A stretch of 64,000 nt of DNA from an uncultured Tenacibaculum sp. (lineage in GTDB: Bacteria > Bacteroidota > Bacteroidia > Flavobacteriales > Flavobacteriaceae): positions 1 through 64,000 of the forward strand of contig CANMCD010000005.1 of NCBI GenBank assembly GCA_947496185.1. Direction: 5' to 3'. How positions within the stretch are numbered: position 1 is the stretch's first letter; the number at the start of each line of letters is the position of its first letter. Below the pieces are notes generated by a model, which was given only the letters and a program-made list of their open reading frames with translations, was not told where the DNA came from and made no database searches. Of the stretch, positions 36,674-46,254 are shown in pieces. A program made the position numbers and the translations under genes.

Positions 36674-37048
36674 TTAATTCGTTAATTGAGAAAGATAAAG
36701 ACCTAAGAAAACAGCCAACAGACCAAGGATAAAGCTTAAGGTAGTATATAAACCAAATGCACCAAAATTACTCATTTTTAAAAAGGAAAAATTTTCATAG
36801 GCAAATGTTGAAAAGGTTGTCAAACCACCGCAAAATCCAGTAGCTAATAACAGTGTTTGGTTTGGGGTAAAAAGATTGCTTTTTGAGGAGATTCCTAAGA
36901 TAAAACCAATTAATAAACTACCAACAATATTTACTAAGAAGGTACCTATAGGGAAATTGACAATGTAGTGGTTACACCATTTTGCTACGATATACCTAAG
37001 AATACTGCCTAACCCACCTCCAAGAAAAACAAAAAATAGTTGTTTCAT
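36674..37048 (-). CDS. crcB: Fluoride exporter CrcB (Fluc channel)
   Basis: 124 residues, four membrane helices. The hallmark GFCGGLTTFSTFAYE (about 71-85) is present, as are the N-terminal GGGLGSILRYIVA and the conserved asparagine in GTFLVNIVGS. CrcB/Fluc forms dimers that let fluoride leave the cytoplasm. The gene stands alone between a terminator and a convergent DUF1684 gene; no fluoride riboswitch was recognised upstream. Confidence 0.95.
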   Translation of the reverse strand: MKQLFFVFLGGGLGSILRYIVAKWCNHYIVNFPIGTFLVNIVGSLLIGFILGISSKSNLFTPNQTLLLATGFCGGLTTFSTFAYENFSFLKMSNFGAFGLYTTLSFILGLLAVFLGLYLSQLTN

Positions 37049-37069
37049 ATAATACTAAAATAATAAAAA

Positions 37070-37097
37070 CAAAAGCTTGCCAATCAGCAAGCTTTTG
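37070..37097 (-). terminator. Intrinsic terminator after the SRPBCC gene
   Basis: CAAAAGCTTGC (37070-37080) and its complement (37087-37097) around a CAATCA loop, followed on the minus strand by a T-rich run. It lies between the stop at 37120 and crcB, so it ends the upstream minus-strand transcript. Confidence 0.88.
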
Positions 37098-37119
37098 TCA
37101 TATCAAAGATAACTATATT

Positions 37120-38148
37120 TTATTTAACAGGATAGAAGATGTCTGTTTGAATATCTGCGGGTTTAACCGTTGATGGATCATTAACAAATAATTCCCAAAT
37201 AGGAAACCCCTGTTCTAAGTTATTCGTTTTAATATAAGCATCAAGTGCTTTATGTGCTTCTTCATCACCTACACCATAATTTCCAAATTTAGAAATCATT
37301 AAAGTTTTTCCTTTAGGAAGTTTTAGGCTTTTCATTCCTTCCGCAGGTTTTATGTTTTTGTGTAAGAGAAGTCCAATATAAAATTCAGTTTCATTAGATT
37401 CCTCGTCATATTTGGTATATACAGCACCAGGCACATAATCTCCTTCTTTTAAACCATTTTTTACGGCATAAATACCTGCTTTAGGCATGTCTTGCGTAAA
37501 TAATTTGGTCATTTCTTCGTGATTTATTTTTATTTTATGAGGAAATCCGATGAAAGTATTTCCTTCAGATTCAATATTAGCAATAGCACTAATTCTATAT
37601 GTGGGAGCAGGTATACTACTGACAATAACCTTATCTAGATTGTCTAGTCCTTTTTCTTGCATAGGACCAAACATTTTTTCCCAGCCTCCTGAGATGGCAG
37701 CAAAAAATTTGAATAAGAAAGGAGCTTCTTCGGCTTTCATTCCCCATGTAATTTTTGTTCCTTCGTCTACTTTGTCGAATTTCCAATAAATACCAGCAGG
37801 GTCACTATCATCACCTCCCATAAATATTTCTTGATCGATAGACTGGTTGGGTACTGTAGCTACAGTATTCATTCTACCAGGACCATCTTTACTTGTCCAA
37901 CTACTAGAGGCACCAACTCCAGCTTTTTTGTCACCATAAGAAACAACAATTGTTGAATCTTCATCATGCCAAGGTCCCCATTTTTCCCAAGACTCTAAGT
38001 TGTTTACAGTATTGAAAGAATGTTCAATAGGGGCTTTCACTATTTTACTTCTAGAAACATCGTATGCTCCAGAAAAGGTAGCAACGTATATGACTCCGAT
38101 AAGGAGTACAGCAAGAAGGAATAGAAAAAAAAGTTTTAAGATTTTCAT
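37120..38148 (-). CDS. SRPBCC-domain protein with C-terminal GyrI-like domain
   Basis: 342 residues. One N-terminal membrane helix (LFFLFLLAVLLIGVIYVATF), then a START/polyketide-cyclase-like domain (about 25-175, with NLESWEKWGPWHDEDSTIV), then a GyrI/effector-binding-like domain (about 180-342). The pairing of these two ligand-binding folds is common in Bacteroidota. It probably binds a hydrophobic ligand at the membrane; no enzymatic residues are evident. Confidence 0.85.
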   Translation of the reverse strand: MKILKLFFLFLLAVLLIGVIYVATFSGAYDVSRSKIVKAPIEHSFNTVNNLESWEKWGPWHDEDSTIVVSYGDKKAGVGASSSWTSKDGPGRMNTVATVPNQSIDQEIFMGGDDSDPAGIYWKFDKVDEGTKITWGMKAEEAPFLFKFFAAISGGWEKMFGPMQEKGLDNLDKVIVSSIPAPTYRISAIANIESEGNTFIGFPHKIKINHEEMTKLFTQDMPKAGIYAVKNGLKEGDYVPGAVYTKYDEESNETEFYIGLLLHKNIKPAEGMKSLKLPKGKTLMISKFGNYGVGDEEAHKALDAYIKTNNLEQGFPIWELFVNDPSTVKPADIQTDIFYPVK

Positions 38149-38189
38149 GATTAAAAAAATTGGTTACCGTCTAAGTTACAATTTTTTAT

Positions 38190-39158
38190 TTAAAAAATAA
38201 TGTCCTCAGCGTCTTTCCAATTACTCTTATCACTAATAATTCCTTTCTTTACGGTAATAATACCTGGATTGGCTCTTATGGCTGTTTTTAAGGCAGTTTC
38301 GTCACAAAACCCGAAAGAATATGGCATGTCAAATTCTTTTTGAGTAGCATTTAGATCTTCGATGTAAGATGCTGTTAAGACATAAACTTCATAGCCTTTT
38401 TCTTTGGCTTTTTTTGCCGCCTTGGCAACTGGAGCAATACCTTCTTTGTCTGTTTTGTCCAAATCATACATAACAATCAGCATGGCCTTTTCTTTGGACA
38501 ACATGGGTTCTAATTGATCACCTTCATCGGTTTCGATCATAAAATCATGTATAGGAGGTACCTCTCCGTCGTCTTTATACTTCATATCTTCGGCGATGTC
38601 TGTTCCGATAGCATAAGCCCTAAAATCAATGATAGGTAAATGACTTAATACATGATTGACGATTAGCAAAGAAATAGCAATAGTAGCAAACGAGCTAATA
38701 CTTGCAATTTTGTCTGAAATTAAAGGTTTAATGTGTTTAACTCCCAAGATGAGGATTACAATTAAGACCATAAAGATCACGTTTTTGTAAAAAGTTTCTT
38801 TTGGGGTAAGTTTTATAGCATCGCCAAAGCAACCACAGTCAGTTACTTTGTTGTAGGTGTAAGAGTACCAGGTTAAAAAGAGAAAAATCAAATTTAAACC
38901 AAACAAACTCCAAACGGTAAATTTTGGTTTGAATCCCACCAAAAGCATTACGCCAAGGGCAATTTCAAAAACCACTAATAAAATTGAAAAAGGGAGCGCT
39001 AGGGGGATTAGAAACTCTAAGTTCAAAACACCTTCACTAAAATACTCCTCAAACTTAAATTGAGATCCGATGGGATCCACCAATTTCACAAAACCAGAAT
39101 AAACAAATAGCAGTCCTACCAATATTCTTGAAATGTGGGTTGATAATTTTAACGTCAT
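38190..39158 (-). CDS. BT_3928-type DoxX family protein
   Basis: 322 residues. The N-terminal half is a four-helix DoxX-like membrane domain (ISRILVGLLFVYSGFVKLVDP, then VTDCGCFGDAIKLTP between helices). The C-terminal part after the last helix (about 200-322) looks like a degraded thioredoxin/TlpA fold (MLIVMYDLDK, YEVYVLTASYIEDLN). The CGCFG cysteines and the thioredoxin-like part suggest redox or quinone-linked work at the membrane. In this phylum the gene is often near DUF1599 and folP, as it is here. Confidence 0.85.
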   Translation of the reverse strand: MTLKLSTHISRILVGLLFVYSGFVKLVDPIGSQFKFEEYFSEGVLNLEFLIPLALPFSILLVVFEIALGVMLLVGFKPKFTVWSLFGLNLIFLFLTWYSYTYNKVTDCGCFGDAIKLTPKETFYKNVIFMVLIVILILGVKHIKPLISDKIASISSFATIAISLLIVNHVLSHLPIIDFRAYAIGTDIAEDMKYKDDGEVPPIHDFMIETDEGDQLEPMLSKEKAMLIVMYDLDKTDKEGIAPVAKAAKKAKEKGYEVYVLTASYIEDLNATQKEFDMPYSFGFCDETALKTAIRANPGIITVKKGIISDKSNWKDAEDIIF

Positions 39159-39184
39159 AAGTAAGTGTTTAAGTTATTAAGTTG

Positions 39185-39736
39185 TTAACTTTCTGATTCT
39201 GAATGATGAATCAAAGCAAAAATAGCATAATTAATCATATCTTGATAATTAGCATCAATTCCTTCCGAAACTAATGTTTTTCCTTTATTATCCTCGATTT
39301 GTTTAACTCGTAATAATTTTTGCAATATTAAATCCGTCAAAGAGGAAATGCGCATGTCTCTCCATGCCTCTCCATAATCGTGATTTTTATTTTCCATTAA
39401 TTCTTTGGTTGTTTTAATTTCTTTATCATACAATTCCGTAGCTTTTTCCGTGGTTAAATCGGGCTGATCAACGACTCCAAGTTCCAATTGAATCAATGCC
39501 ATTACTGAATAGTTTATAATTCCTATGAATTCTGATTTTTCACCTTCGTCAACTTTTCGAATATTATTTTCTTGAAGTTGTCTTATACGTTGTGCCTTAA
39601 TAAAAATCTGATCTGTTAAAGACGGTAGCCTCAATATTCGCCATGCGCTTCCATAGTCTGACATTTTCTTTATAAATAATCCTCGACATTCACTAATAAT
39701 AGCGTCGTACTGCTCTGATGTATTATGCATTTTCAA
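39185..39736 (-). CDS. DUF1599 family protein
   Basis: 183 residues made of two similar halves, each with a KxxDYGxAWRxxRxxSLTDxIxxKxxRxxQ pattern (about 20-45 and 115-140) and a later YxxMINYxxxALI stretch. This repeated all-helical domain is DUF1599, probably a MazG-like nucleotide-binding fold. Function not established. It begins 80 bp from the divergent LOG gene, with which it shares an AT-rich promoter region containing TATTTTTG. Confidence 0.88.
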   Translation of the reverse strand: MKMHNTSEQYDAIISECRGLFIKKMSDYGSAWRILRLPSLTDQIFIKAQRIRQLQENNIRKVDEGEKSEFIGIINYSVMALIQLELGVVDQPDLTTEKATELYDKEIKTTKELMENKNHDYGEAWRDMRISSLTDLILQKLLRVKQIEDNKGKTLVSEGIDANYQDMINYAIFALIHHSESES

Positions 39737-39815
39737 TTTCTAAAAAATAAAGGTAAAAATAACAAATGAAATAGGTTTTCCTTTATTTTTGCTTAATAAT
39801 TTATTTTTATAAGAC

Positions 39816-40403
39816 ATGGAGCTAAGTAAGATAGCGGTTTTTTGCGGGGCAAGTGTAGGGTTCAGAAATATGTATGCTATAACAGCTCGTGACTTAGGAA
39901 GTTATATGGCTACTAACAATATCACATTAGTATATGGTGGAGGTAAAGTAGGGGTCATGGGAGCGATAGCAGATGCGGTATTAAAAGGAAAAGGAGAAGT
40001 CATTGGTGTGATCCCAGATTTGTTGAAAAAAGAAGAAGTGATTCATACAGAAATTTCTAAGGTTATTGATACACAAACAATGAGTGAAAGAAAGGTTGCC
40101 ATGAGTAAAATGGTAGATGCATATATTGCTTTGCCAGGAGGAATAGGAACCTTAGACGAGTTTTTTGAAGTACTTACCTTACAACAACTTCAGATAGAAC
40201 AAAAACCAGTGGGGTTATTAAATGTAGGAGGTTTTTTTGATTTGTTGATAAAACAATTAGACCATATGATTGAAGAAGGTTTTTTAAAACCTCAAAGTAA
40301 AGAATTATTAGTCATAGATGCTACGGTAGAAGGGTTGATGAAAAAACTAGCAAGTTTTGTTTCTCCTGTCAAATCAGATATCATTAATAAAGTAGTGCGT
40401 TAA
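39816..40403 (+). CDS. LOG family protein (TIGR00730 type)
   Basis: 195 residues with the LOG signature: VYGGGKVGVMGAIADA (about 40-55) and LPGGIGTLDEFFE (about 109-121). Members release free nucleobase from a nucleoside monophosphate (cytokinin riboside phosphate phosphoribohydrolase); in bacteria the substrate may be AMP or another nucleotide. Its stop is directly followed by the folP start (40404), so both are one transcript. A second, longer LOG-type gene lies at 44109-44819. Confidence 0.92.
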   Translation: MELSKIAVFCGASVGFRNMYAITARDLGSYMATNNITLVYGGGKVGVMGAIADAVLKGKGEVIGVIPDLLKKEEVIHTEISKVIDTQTMSERKVAMSKMVDAYIALPGGIGTLDEFFEVLTLQQLQIEQKPVGLLNVGGFFDLLIKQLDHMIEEGFLKPQSKELLVIDATVEGLMKKLASFVSPVKSDIINKVVR

Positions 40404-41222
40404 ATGACAATTAATTGTAAAGGCAATCTTATAGATTTGAGTACTCCAAAAGTAATGGGTATTTTAAATATTACACCAGATTCTTTTTTTGACGGAGGAA
40501 AATATTGTAATGAAAAAGAAGTGTTACTACAGGTAGAAAAAATGCTAAAGGAAGGAGCAGCATTTATTGATATTGGAGGGTATTCATCCCGTCCAGGAGC
40601 CAAACATATTTCGGTAGAAGAAGAATTGACAAGAGTAGTGCCTATTATTGAGTTACTCGTAAAAGAATTTGAAGGAATACTGATATCTGTAGATACATTT
40701 CGAAGTAAAGTAGCTAGAGAAGCCATAGCAGCAGGAGGTGCGATCATAAATGATATTTCTGGAGGGAAAATGGATACTACAATGTTTGAACTTGTAGCAG
40801 AATTACAAGTCCCTTATATTTTGATGCATATGCTAGGGACACCTCAAGATATGCAAATCAATCCAGCTTATGATAATGTCGTTGAAGAAGTGACCTCGTT
40901 TTTTGCTAAGCAATTATTTAAGTTACGTTCTTTAAAAGTGAATGATGTAATTTTAGATGTGGGTTTTGGTTTTGGAAAGACGTTAGCACACAATTTTGAG
41001 CTGTTAAAAAACTTATCATTATTTAAAAGTCTTAATGCACCTATTTTAACTGGAGTTTCTAGAAAGTCGATGTTGTATAAAACATTAGACTGTACTGCTA
41101 AAGAAGCATTAAATGCTACGACGGTTGCAAATACTGTTGCCTTAATGAATGGTACACATATATTGCGAGTTCATGATGTAAAACCAGCCATGGAAGCAAT
41201 AACGATTTTTAACCAATGCTAG
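40404..41222 (+). CDS. folP: Dihydropteroate synthase
   Basis: 272 residues with every major motif: MGILNITPDSFFDGGKY (about 13-29), IDIGGYSSRPGA (about 54-65), SVDTFRS (about 94), INDISGG (about 115), LMHMLGTPQDMQ (about 139), VGFGFGKT (about 190) and GVSRKSM (about 217). It joins p-aminobenzoate to the pterin pyrophosphate in folate synthesis and is the sulfonamide target. It starts on the base after the LOG stop codon. Confidence 0.96.
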   Translation: MTINCKGNLIDLSTPKVMGILNITPDSFFDGGKYCNEKEVLLQVEKMLKEGAAFIDIGGYSSRPGAKHISVEEELTRVVPIIELLVKEFEGILISVDTFRSKVAREAIAAGGAIINDISGGKMDTTMFELVAELQVPYILMHMLGTPQDMQINPAYDNVVEEVTSFFAKQLFKLRSLKVNDVILDVGFGFGKTLAHNFELLKNLSLFKSLNAPILTGVSRKSMLYKTLDCTAKEALNATTVANTVALMNGTHILRVHDVKPAMEAITIFNQC

Positions 41223-41225
41223 TCT

Positions 41226-44051
41226 TTACAAGAGTCCACGTCGTATAAAGTTATATATACGATCGATATTAGTAGTGATAACAAATCTAACTTTTGAGGG
41301 ATAAGCAGGCTTGTTAAACTCCCAACCTTGATTGGTATAAATAGGAAAATAGAATTCAAAAATATCGGGTATAAAATTAAGGCGAAAGCCATTTTCATAA
41401 AAAAAACGTGGAGTTTGCCCTCGGTTTTTTAACATGGCAGCATCATTATATACTTCGAGCCATTTCCATATACTTACACTGGTATTAATAGAAAAGGTAA
41501 GCTGGTTGGCAGTTTGTGGAATAGCATATTTAGATTTGAATCCTGCATCAGAAATTATAAACTGTTGACTAAAAAGTCCTGAGCTTTCTGATCTTCCAAA
41601 AAGATTTTGTTCAAATAAATAATCAGAACTCCTGTTTAGCCCAAAGTTAAAATAATCACCTTCTGAATTATTAGTAAGAAACATACCGCCAAAGAGACGT
41701 AAGTCAAAACTTTTCTTATAGTCAAAATATTTAGTATACCGCACATCGGTAGAAAATTTAGTAAAGTTATTTCCAAACTCTAGATTAACAGCATACAAGA
41801 GTCGTTTAATAATATCGGGTTTGTCATAAATATACCTAAAGTTAAGTACTTCATAACGATCTTTTTGAGTGACTGGCTCTCCAGGAGCGACTTCTTTATC
41901 AATATAAAATAAACGAGTAGAGAAGGTTTTAGACCCCACATCACGTAGGGTTTTTCTTCTAAAAGAAACGCTTACATAAGGTGTAACCGTATTGTACCCT
42001 AGGTCGCGAGTATAATTAAAGTTACTAGCGCTGAGACCGTATCGTATTTTATAAATAGTAGATTTTTGAAGAAAATGATTATATCCCAAAGAGAATCCTC
42101 CTGTTAAATTCCTGCTTTTCAAACCAAAATTAGGCGTTATTGTAAAATCAAAATTATGAGGAATAATTGGACGATTATTTATTCGTACTCCTAAAATAAG
42201 TCCATCATATAAGTTATATTTTGCATCTGGGGTATAAAATATTTGGTTGTAATAAGGGTCTTCAATGTCTTTTAACAATCTAAATTGTGGAGGTTTATTT
42301 ATAAGTCTGTTATTCGTTGTTCTAAAGTTATTTAGAAAATTATATTCTGGATAAATATTTTCATAATTCAGCGCTAGTTTACGATATGCACCTTTTTTTA
42401 GCGAAATTGTTTTAACAGAATCTATGTTTGGAATCCATTTTTTGAATACAACTTTCTTGTCATTAATTCCGTATAAAGCTACAGGTGCTGTAAAAGAGCG
42501 TTTATTTTTTATGGTTACTTTTAAAGAGTCAGGATGAGAAGATTTTTTTACAGAAGTAATTTTGTAATCTATTTTTTTACTAGTCTTCAAATAATCCTCG
42601 CGAAACCAGTTCAAATCTTTGGCTGTATTATCTTGTAGGATGTCTAAAAATTTGGAAGGAGAATGAATGGTCAAAGTATTATTAAAGAGGTATTGTTTTA
42701 TGGATTTATGAAATGTTTCGGCACCAATAAAATCCTGTAAATATTTAAAACCCAAACCTGCTTTGTATTTGCTAATAATTTTTCGGTTAAAATTAGATAA
42801 TGAATCCGCGGTAGTAGTAAGTGCTTGGTCATAAAATCTTCTGGCACTAAATTGGTAGACAAAAGCAAATTTATCTTTCTGGGTAAGTTTGCTAATGTTG
42901 TAATGTCGTATAGGCCAATAATTTGAATATTTACCTAAGAGGGTTATTTTTGGATAGTACTTGTTTAAATACTCCATCATTAAAAAGGTTTCTAAACCGT
43001 CTGTAAACCAGTATTCTGTTCGCTTATTGTGTAGTAAGATGTCATTTATATATTTTGAGCATAAAGCTTTAAAAAACTGTACATCCCATCGGAAGTTTTT
43101 AGGAAAAGGTTTTAGCCAGCTGGGTATTCCATATACTTCTCTTATACCATTTTTATTGGTTGTGTTTGCATCGACAAATATTTCCGTATGTGGATGTTTT
43201 CCAGTATATTTTTCAATAAATTCGATTTGTTTTGTGATAATTTTATTGGTGGTCTCTATAGGAATATTGTCACTGTAGGCATCGGTTTTGATTTCTTGTG
43301 TTTTGGTTTTAAATGACCTAAACTTTTTACGAGTATCGATGCTTAAAATAACGTCCTTTTTTTTATGTCCAATAAGTTGGTACTTGTTGTATTTGTCTGT
43401 TTTAGAAAGATATTGGTATAAGTTGCTTTCTAAGATGTATTTTTTGGGAAGAGTAATTTTAATGTTATAATTAGCAACATCTTCTAAAAGATCATTTATA
43501 TCAAGGTTGCTCATCAATTGCCATTTTTTGTGGTAGACAGCAGGTATAATTTGCCAAAAACGAAGCTGATATCCATTTTTTGTTTTCCCGTATCCTGTAA
43601 ATTTTGCATCTGGAATTTTGATCGAGTACTCTAATGAAATTACAAGACTGTCTTTAGGGTTTAATGATTGTAAAAGCGGAATTTCAACAATGTCAGGATG
43701 ATTTTTTTTTTCATTAAACGCGGTTGAAAAATTATTAACTTTAAGGTTATGTATTTGTGAAAAACCTCTTTCTTTTCTTTCAGAATAATAAAAGTCTTTT
43801 CTATAATCTTCGATCAACCGATCTCCTAAAGGTGTATAGGTATCTTTAAAACTATTAGCCCAGTTATGTAGGTATATTTTAGGTAGCTTTTTGTCTGTGG
43901 GGTTGTGAAAAACGATATTTTGTTGAACAGATAACTCTCCGATACTATCATGAAGAACGATGTTTGTATCGATACTATTTGTCTGTGCAACGGAAATATA
44001 TATCCCTAAAAAAGACAAAAGACAAAAGACAAAAAAAGAGTTATTAATCAT
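41226..44051 (-). CDS. M1-peptidase-like protein fused to an outer-membrane beta-barrel, zinc site apparently lost
   Basis: 941 residues. A signal peptide (VFCLLSFLGIYISVAQ) is followed by an M1/gluzincin-like N-terminal domain and a helical domain with YWFTDGLETFLMMEYL (about 365-381), equivalent to the WLNEGFA region of aminopeptidase N. Where HExxH should stand, about 20 residues earlier, the sequence reads FFKALCSKYIND, without both histidines and the glutamate. The last 340 or so residues alternate in beta-strand fashion and look like an outer-membrane barrel. It therefore seems to be a surface-anchored pseudo-peptidase. It converges with folP. Confidence 0.75.
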   Translation of the reverse strand: MINNSFFVFCLLSFLGIYISVAQTNSIDTNIVLHDSIGELSVQQNIVFHNPTDKKLPKIYLHNWANSFKDTYTPLGDRLIEDYRKDFYYSERKERGFSQIHNLKVNNFSTAFNEKKNHPDIVEIPLLQSLNPKDSLVISLEYSIKIPDAKFTGYGKTKNGYQLRFWQIIPAVYHKKWQLMSNLDINDLLEDVANYNIKITLPKKYILESNLYQYLSKTDKYNKYQLIGHKKKDVILSIDTRKKFRSFKTKTQEIKTDAYSDNIPIETTNKIITKQIEFIEKYTGKHPHTEIFVDANTTNKNGIREVYGIPSWLKPFPKNFRWDVQFFKALCSKYINDILLHNKRTEYWFTDGLETFLMMEYLNKYYPKITLLGKYSNYWPIRHYNISKLTQKDKFAFVYQFSARRFYDQALTTTADSLSNFNRKIISKYKAGLGFKYLQDFIGAETFHKSIKQYLFNNTLTIHSPSKFLDILQDNTAKDLNWFREDYLKTSKKIDYKITSVKKSSHPDSLKVTIKNKRSFTAPVALYGINDKKVVFKKWIPNIDSVKTISLKKGAYRKLALNYENIYPEYNFLNNFRTTNNRLINKPPQFRLLKDIEDPYYNQIFYTPDAKYNLYDGLILGVRINNRPIIPHNFDFTITPNFGLKSRNLTGGFSLGYNHFLQKSTIYKIRYGLSASNFNYTRDLGYNTVTPYVSVSFRRKTLRDVGSKTFSTRLFYIDKEVAPGEPVTQKDRYEVLNFRYIYDKPDIIKRLLYAVNLEFGNNFTKFSTDVRYTKYFDYKKSFDLRLFGGMFLTNNSEGDYFNFGLNRSSDYLFEQNLFGRSESSGLFSQQFIISDAGFKSKYAIPQTANQLTFSINTSVSIWKWLEVYNDAAMLKNRGQTPRFFYENGFRLNFIPDIFEFYFPIYTNQGWEFNKPAYPSKVRFVITTNIDRIYNFIRRGLL

Positions 44052-44062
44052 ACATACAAAAA

Positions 44063-44089
44063 AACTCGCTACTAAAAAAGTAACGAGTT
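44063..44089 (-). terminator. Intrinsic terminator of the second LOG gene
   Basis: AACTCGCTACT (44063-44073) pairs with AGTAACGAGTT (44079-44089) with one mismatch. On the minus strand the stem is followed by a run of seven T. It lies 20 bp downstream of the stop at 44109. Confidence 0.8.
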
Positions 44090-44108
44090 CTAAATATAGA
44101 ATATTTTT

Positions 44109-44819
44109 TTAAAAATTTGGCTTCAATTTATATTTCGCATAGAACTTATTGAAGTGCTCTACGGCTTCATCTGCGGTATCAACTAATCTAAAGAGGTTTA
44201 AATCTTCAGGGCTAATATTTTTTTCTTCTAGTAAAGTGTTCTTGAGCCAGTCAATAAGGCCACCCCAAAACTTAGTACCTACTAAAACGATCGGAAAACG
44301 CCCTATTTTTTTCGTTTGAATTAACGTAATGGCTTCAAAAAGTTCATCAAGAGTACCGAACCCTCCAGGCATTACGACAAAACCTTGTGAATATTTTACA
44401 AACATTACTTTACGAACGAAAAAGTAGTCGAAGTCTAAACTTTTCCCTGGGTCTATCCATGGATTATCGTGCTGTTCGAAAGGAAGATCAATGTTTAATC
44501 CTACTGAAATTCCATTACCTCTATTGGCTCCTTTGTTACCTGCTTCCATAATACCTGGTCCACCGCCTGTAATCACTCCAAAACCATTTTGTGTTAATTT
44601 GAAAGCAACTTCTTCAGCCAGTTTATAATAGGGGTGATCTGGTGCAGTACGTGCAGAACCAAAAATCGACACACAAGGGCCAATTTTACTCAATTTTTCG
44701 TATCCATCTACGAATTCAGCCATTATTTTGAATATAGCCCAAGAATCATTGGTCTTTATTTCATTCCAAGTTTTCTGTTGTAGTTTTTCTATAATTTTTC
44801 TATCGTCATTTGGAGTCAT
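44109..44819 (-). CDS. LOG family protein (TIGR00730 type), longer paralog
   Basis: 236 residues. The LOG motifs are GGGPGIMEAGNKGA (about 84-97) and MPGGFGTLDELFEA (about 150-163). The protein has an N-terminal helical extension of about 40 residues absent from the gene at 39816, placing it in the longer branch of the family. Expected activity is nucleotide N-glycosidase. Transcribed alone, with its own terminator. Confidence 0.92.
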   Translation of the reverse strand: MTPNDDRKIIEKLQQKTWNEIKTNDSWAIFKIMAEFVDGYEKLSKIGPCVSIFGSARTAPDHPYYKLAEEVAFKLTQNGFGVITGGGPGIMEAGNKGANRGNGISVGLNIDLPFEQHDNPWIDPGKSLDFDYFFVRKVMFVKYSQGFVVMPGGFGTLDELFEAITLIQTKKIGRFPIVLVGTKFWGGLIDWLKNTLLEEKNISPEDLNLFRLVDTADEAVEHFNKFYAKYKLKPNF

Positions 44820-44937
44820 ATTTTTTCAATTTAAAATTATTAAAAAGCGCTATTGGCTAATTTAATATTTTTTATGTAATAAAAATGTCAAATGTGTATA
44901 CTTATGAAATATTTAGTAATTATACTTTAAAAAGAAA

Positions 44938-45603
44938 CTAAATGTAATTGGTAGGAAATAATTTCTTTTTATTCAAATAGCACTGATTTATTACAATCTT
45001 TGAAATTTCATAAGAAAGTCCTCCAATTAAGAAAATAAAACTTTCACGATGATAAATCCCCTGATAACTTATCCAAAAAAATAAAACAGCAGTATGAAGG
45101 ATCCATACATTTCTGTTGATTTCTGATAAGCGTTCGGTAATAGCTAACAAACCAATCGCTCCAATTGTATATAAAATAATTCGGTCTATATTGGTGAAGG
45201 ATTCAGGGTTTTTTAGCTGAAAAAATATAATTAAACTTAAATATATTAATGTGAGTATTTTCCAGAAAAAATGATCAATTTTTCTACCTAATAAATTGCC
45301 TAAAATAATAATGGCTCCATGGATTCTGATGTATAATTCATCAAATACATTGGTGATAAAACTATACAGTATAAAGACAAAAAATGAGCTAAAAAATAAA
45401 ACAGTTTTAACGAATGTTTTTTGAGGATAATCATCAAGATAAAAATCTAAAAGGGCAATTAAGAAAAAATGAACTATTTGCCAGTAAATTATTTTTAAAG
45501 GAACTTCAATCTGCATAGAACTGAATAAAGTAAGAATTAAAATAGCTGTAAGTTGGAAAATTATATTTGTAGTTCGTTGTAGTTTTTCTTGATGTAAGCT
45601 CAT
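44938..45603 (-). CDS. Multi-pass membrane protein of unknown function
   Basis: 221 residues with six to seven hydrophobic helices (for example IIFQLTAILILTLFSSM, TVLFFSSFFVFILYSFI, IILYTIGAIGLLAI). The segment between helices is short and basic. No transporter or enzyme motif is seen. The downstream gap up to 44820 shows no feature. The gene upstream starts at 46254 on the same strand, 54 bp away, so the two may be co-transcribed. Confidence 0.65.
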   Translation of the reverse strand: MSLHQEKLQRTTNIIFQLTAILILTLFSSMQIEVPLKIIYWQIVHFFLIALLDFYLDDYPQKTFVKTVLFFSSFFVFILYSFITNVFDELYIRIHGAIIILGNLLGRKIDHFFWKILTLIYLSLIIFFQLKNPESFTNIDRIILYTIGAIGLLAITERLSEINRNVWILHTAVLFFWISYQGIYHRESFIFLIGGLSYEISKIVINQCYLNKKKLFPTNYI

Positions 45604-45657
45604 TAGAGATTTGGGTTTATAGAGTTGATTTTTTATATCATAGTACAGGTATTATTC

Positions 45658-46254
45658 TTATTTGTATGTTTTCCATGCTTTTTTTAATAGTTTGGTAGCA
45701 GGACTTAATCGGTAGAAGGAATCCAAGTTTGATTTTTCTGAGAGAATGTTTGATAATTCAATATAGCTTAAACCACTACTTACCGTATATTTCAAGTCAA
45801 AAGAAGGTGTGTCATTTTCAATAATATCGACTAGTACCTCAGTAAAAGAGTTGCGAATTATATGGTAAATTAATTTGATTTCGTGGTCGTTAATATCCCC
45901 ATGTATAAAAGCTTTAAAAGCAATTGCTAGATATTCAATTTTTACAAGAGACTCACTCTGTTCGATACTAGATACTAGCGAATTTCCTATTTTACATCTT
46001 CGATGAAGATCTTTTTTTGACTCTTCAATGAGTCGGTTTTTTTTTATGTCATCAAGTTTTCCAAGGCAATCGATAAATTTTTTCACCTTGTTACGGTAGG
46101 CCTCTTCCTTTATTCCTTTTATTCCACGTATAATCTTTAGTGAAGTGGCCAATACAGGAATTTCTTTGATGATTTCATTTTGTTCTAAGTAGCTGAGATG
46201 TGCGTAGTTTCCATTAATCAATGGACGAGTAATGTTCTGATTTAGTTTTATCAT
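45658..46254 (-). CDS. Helical cytoplasmic protein of unknown function
   Basis: 198 residues, no signal peptide or membrane helix, largely alpha-helical by composition. It has two similar-looking helical blocks, KIIRGIKGIKEEAYRNKVK and LIYHIIRNSFTEVLVDII. I do not recognise the family. Probably in one transcript with the membrane protein downstream. Confidence 0.6.
   Translation of the reverse strand: MIKLNQNITRPLINGNYAHLSYLEQNEIIKEIPVLATSLKIIRGIKGIKEEAYRNKVKKFIDCLGKLDDIKKNRLIEESKKDLHRRCKIGNSLVSSIEQSESLVKIEYLAIAFKAFIHGDINDHEIKLIYHIIRNSFTEVLVDIIENDTPSFDLKYTVSSGLSYIELSNILSEKSNLDSFYRLSPATKLLKKAWKTYK

Noticed and set aside
40400-40747. Antisense 115-codon open frame in folP
   Set aside because: Shadow of the dihydropteroate synthase gene; serine-rich composition typical of antisense reading.
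42961-43278. Plus-strand 105-codon open frame inside the pseudo-peptidase gene
   Set aside because: Shadow frame with no recognisable features.
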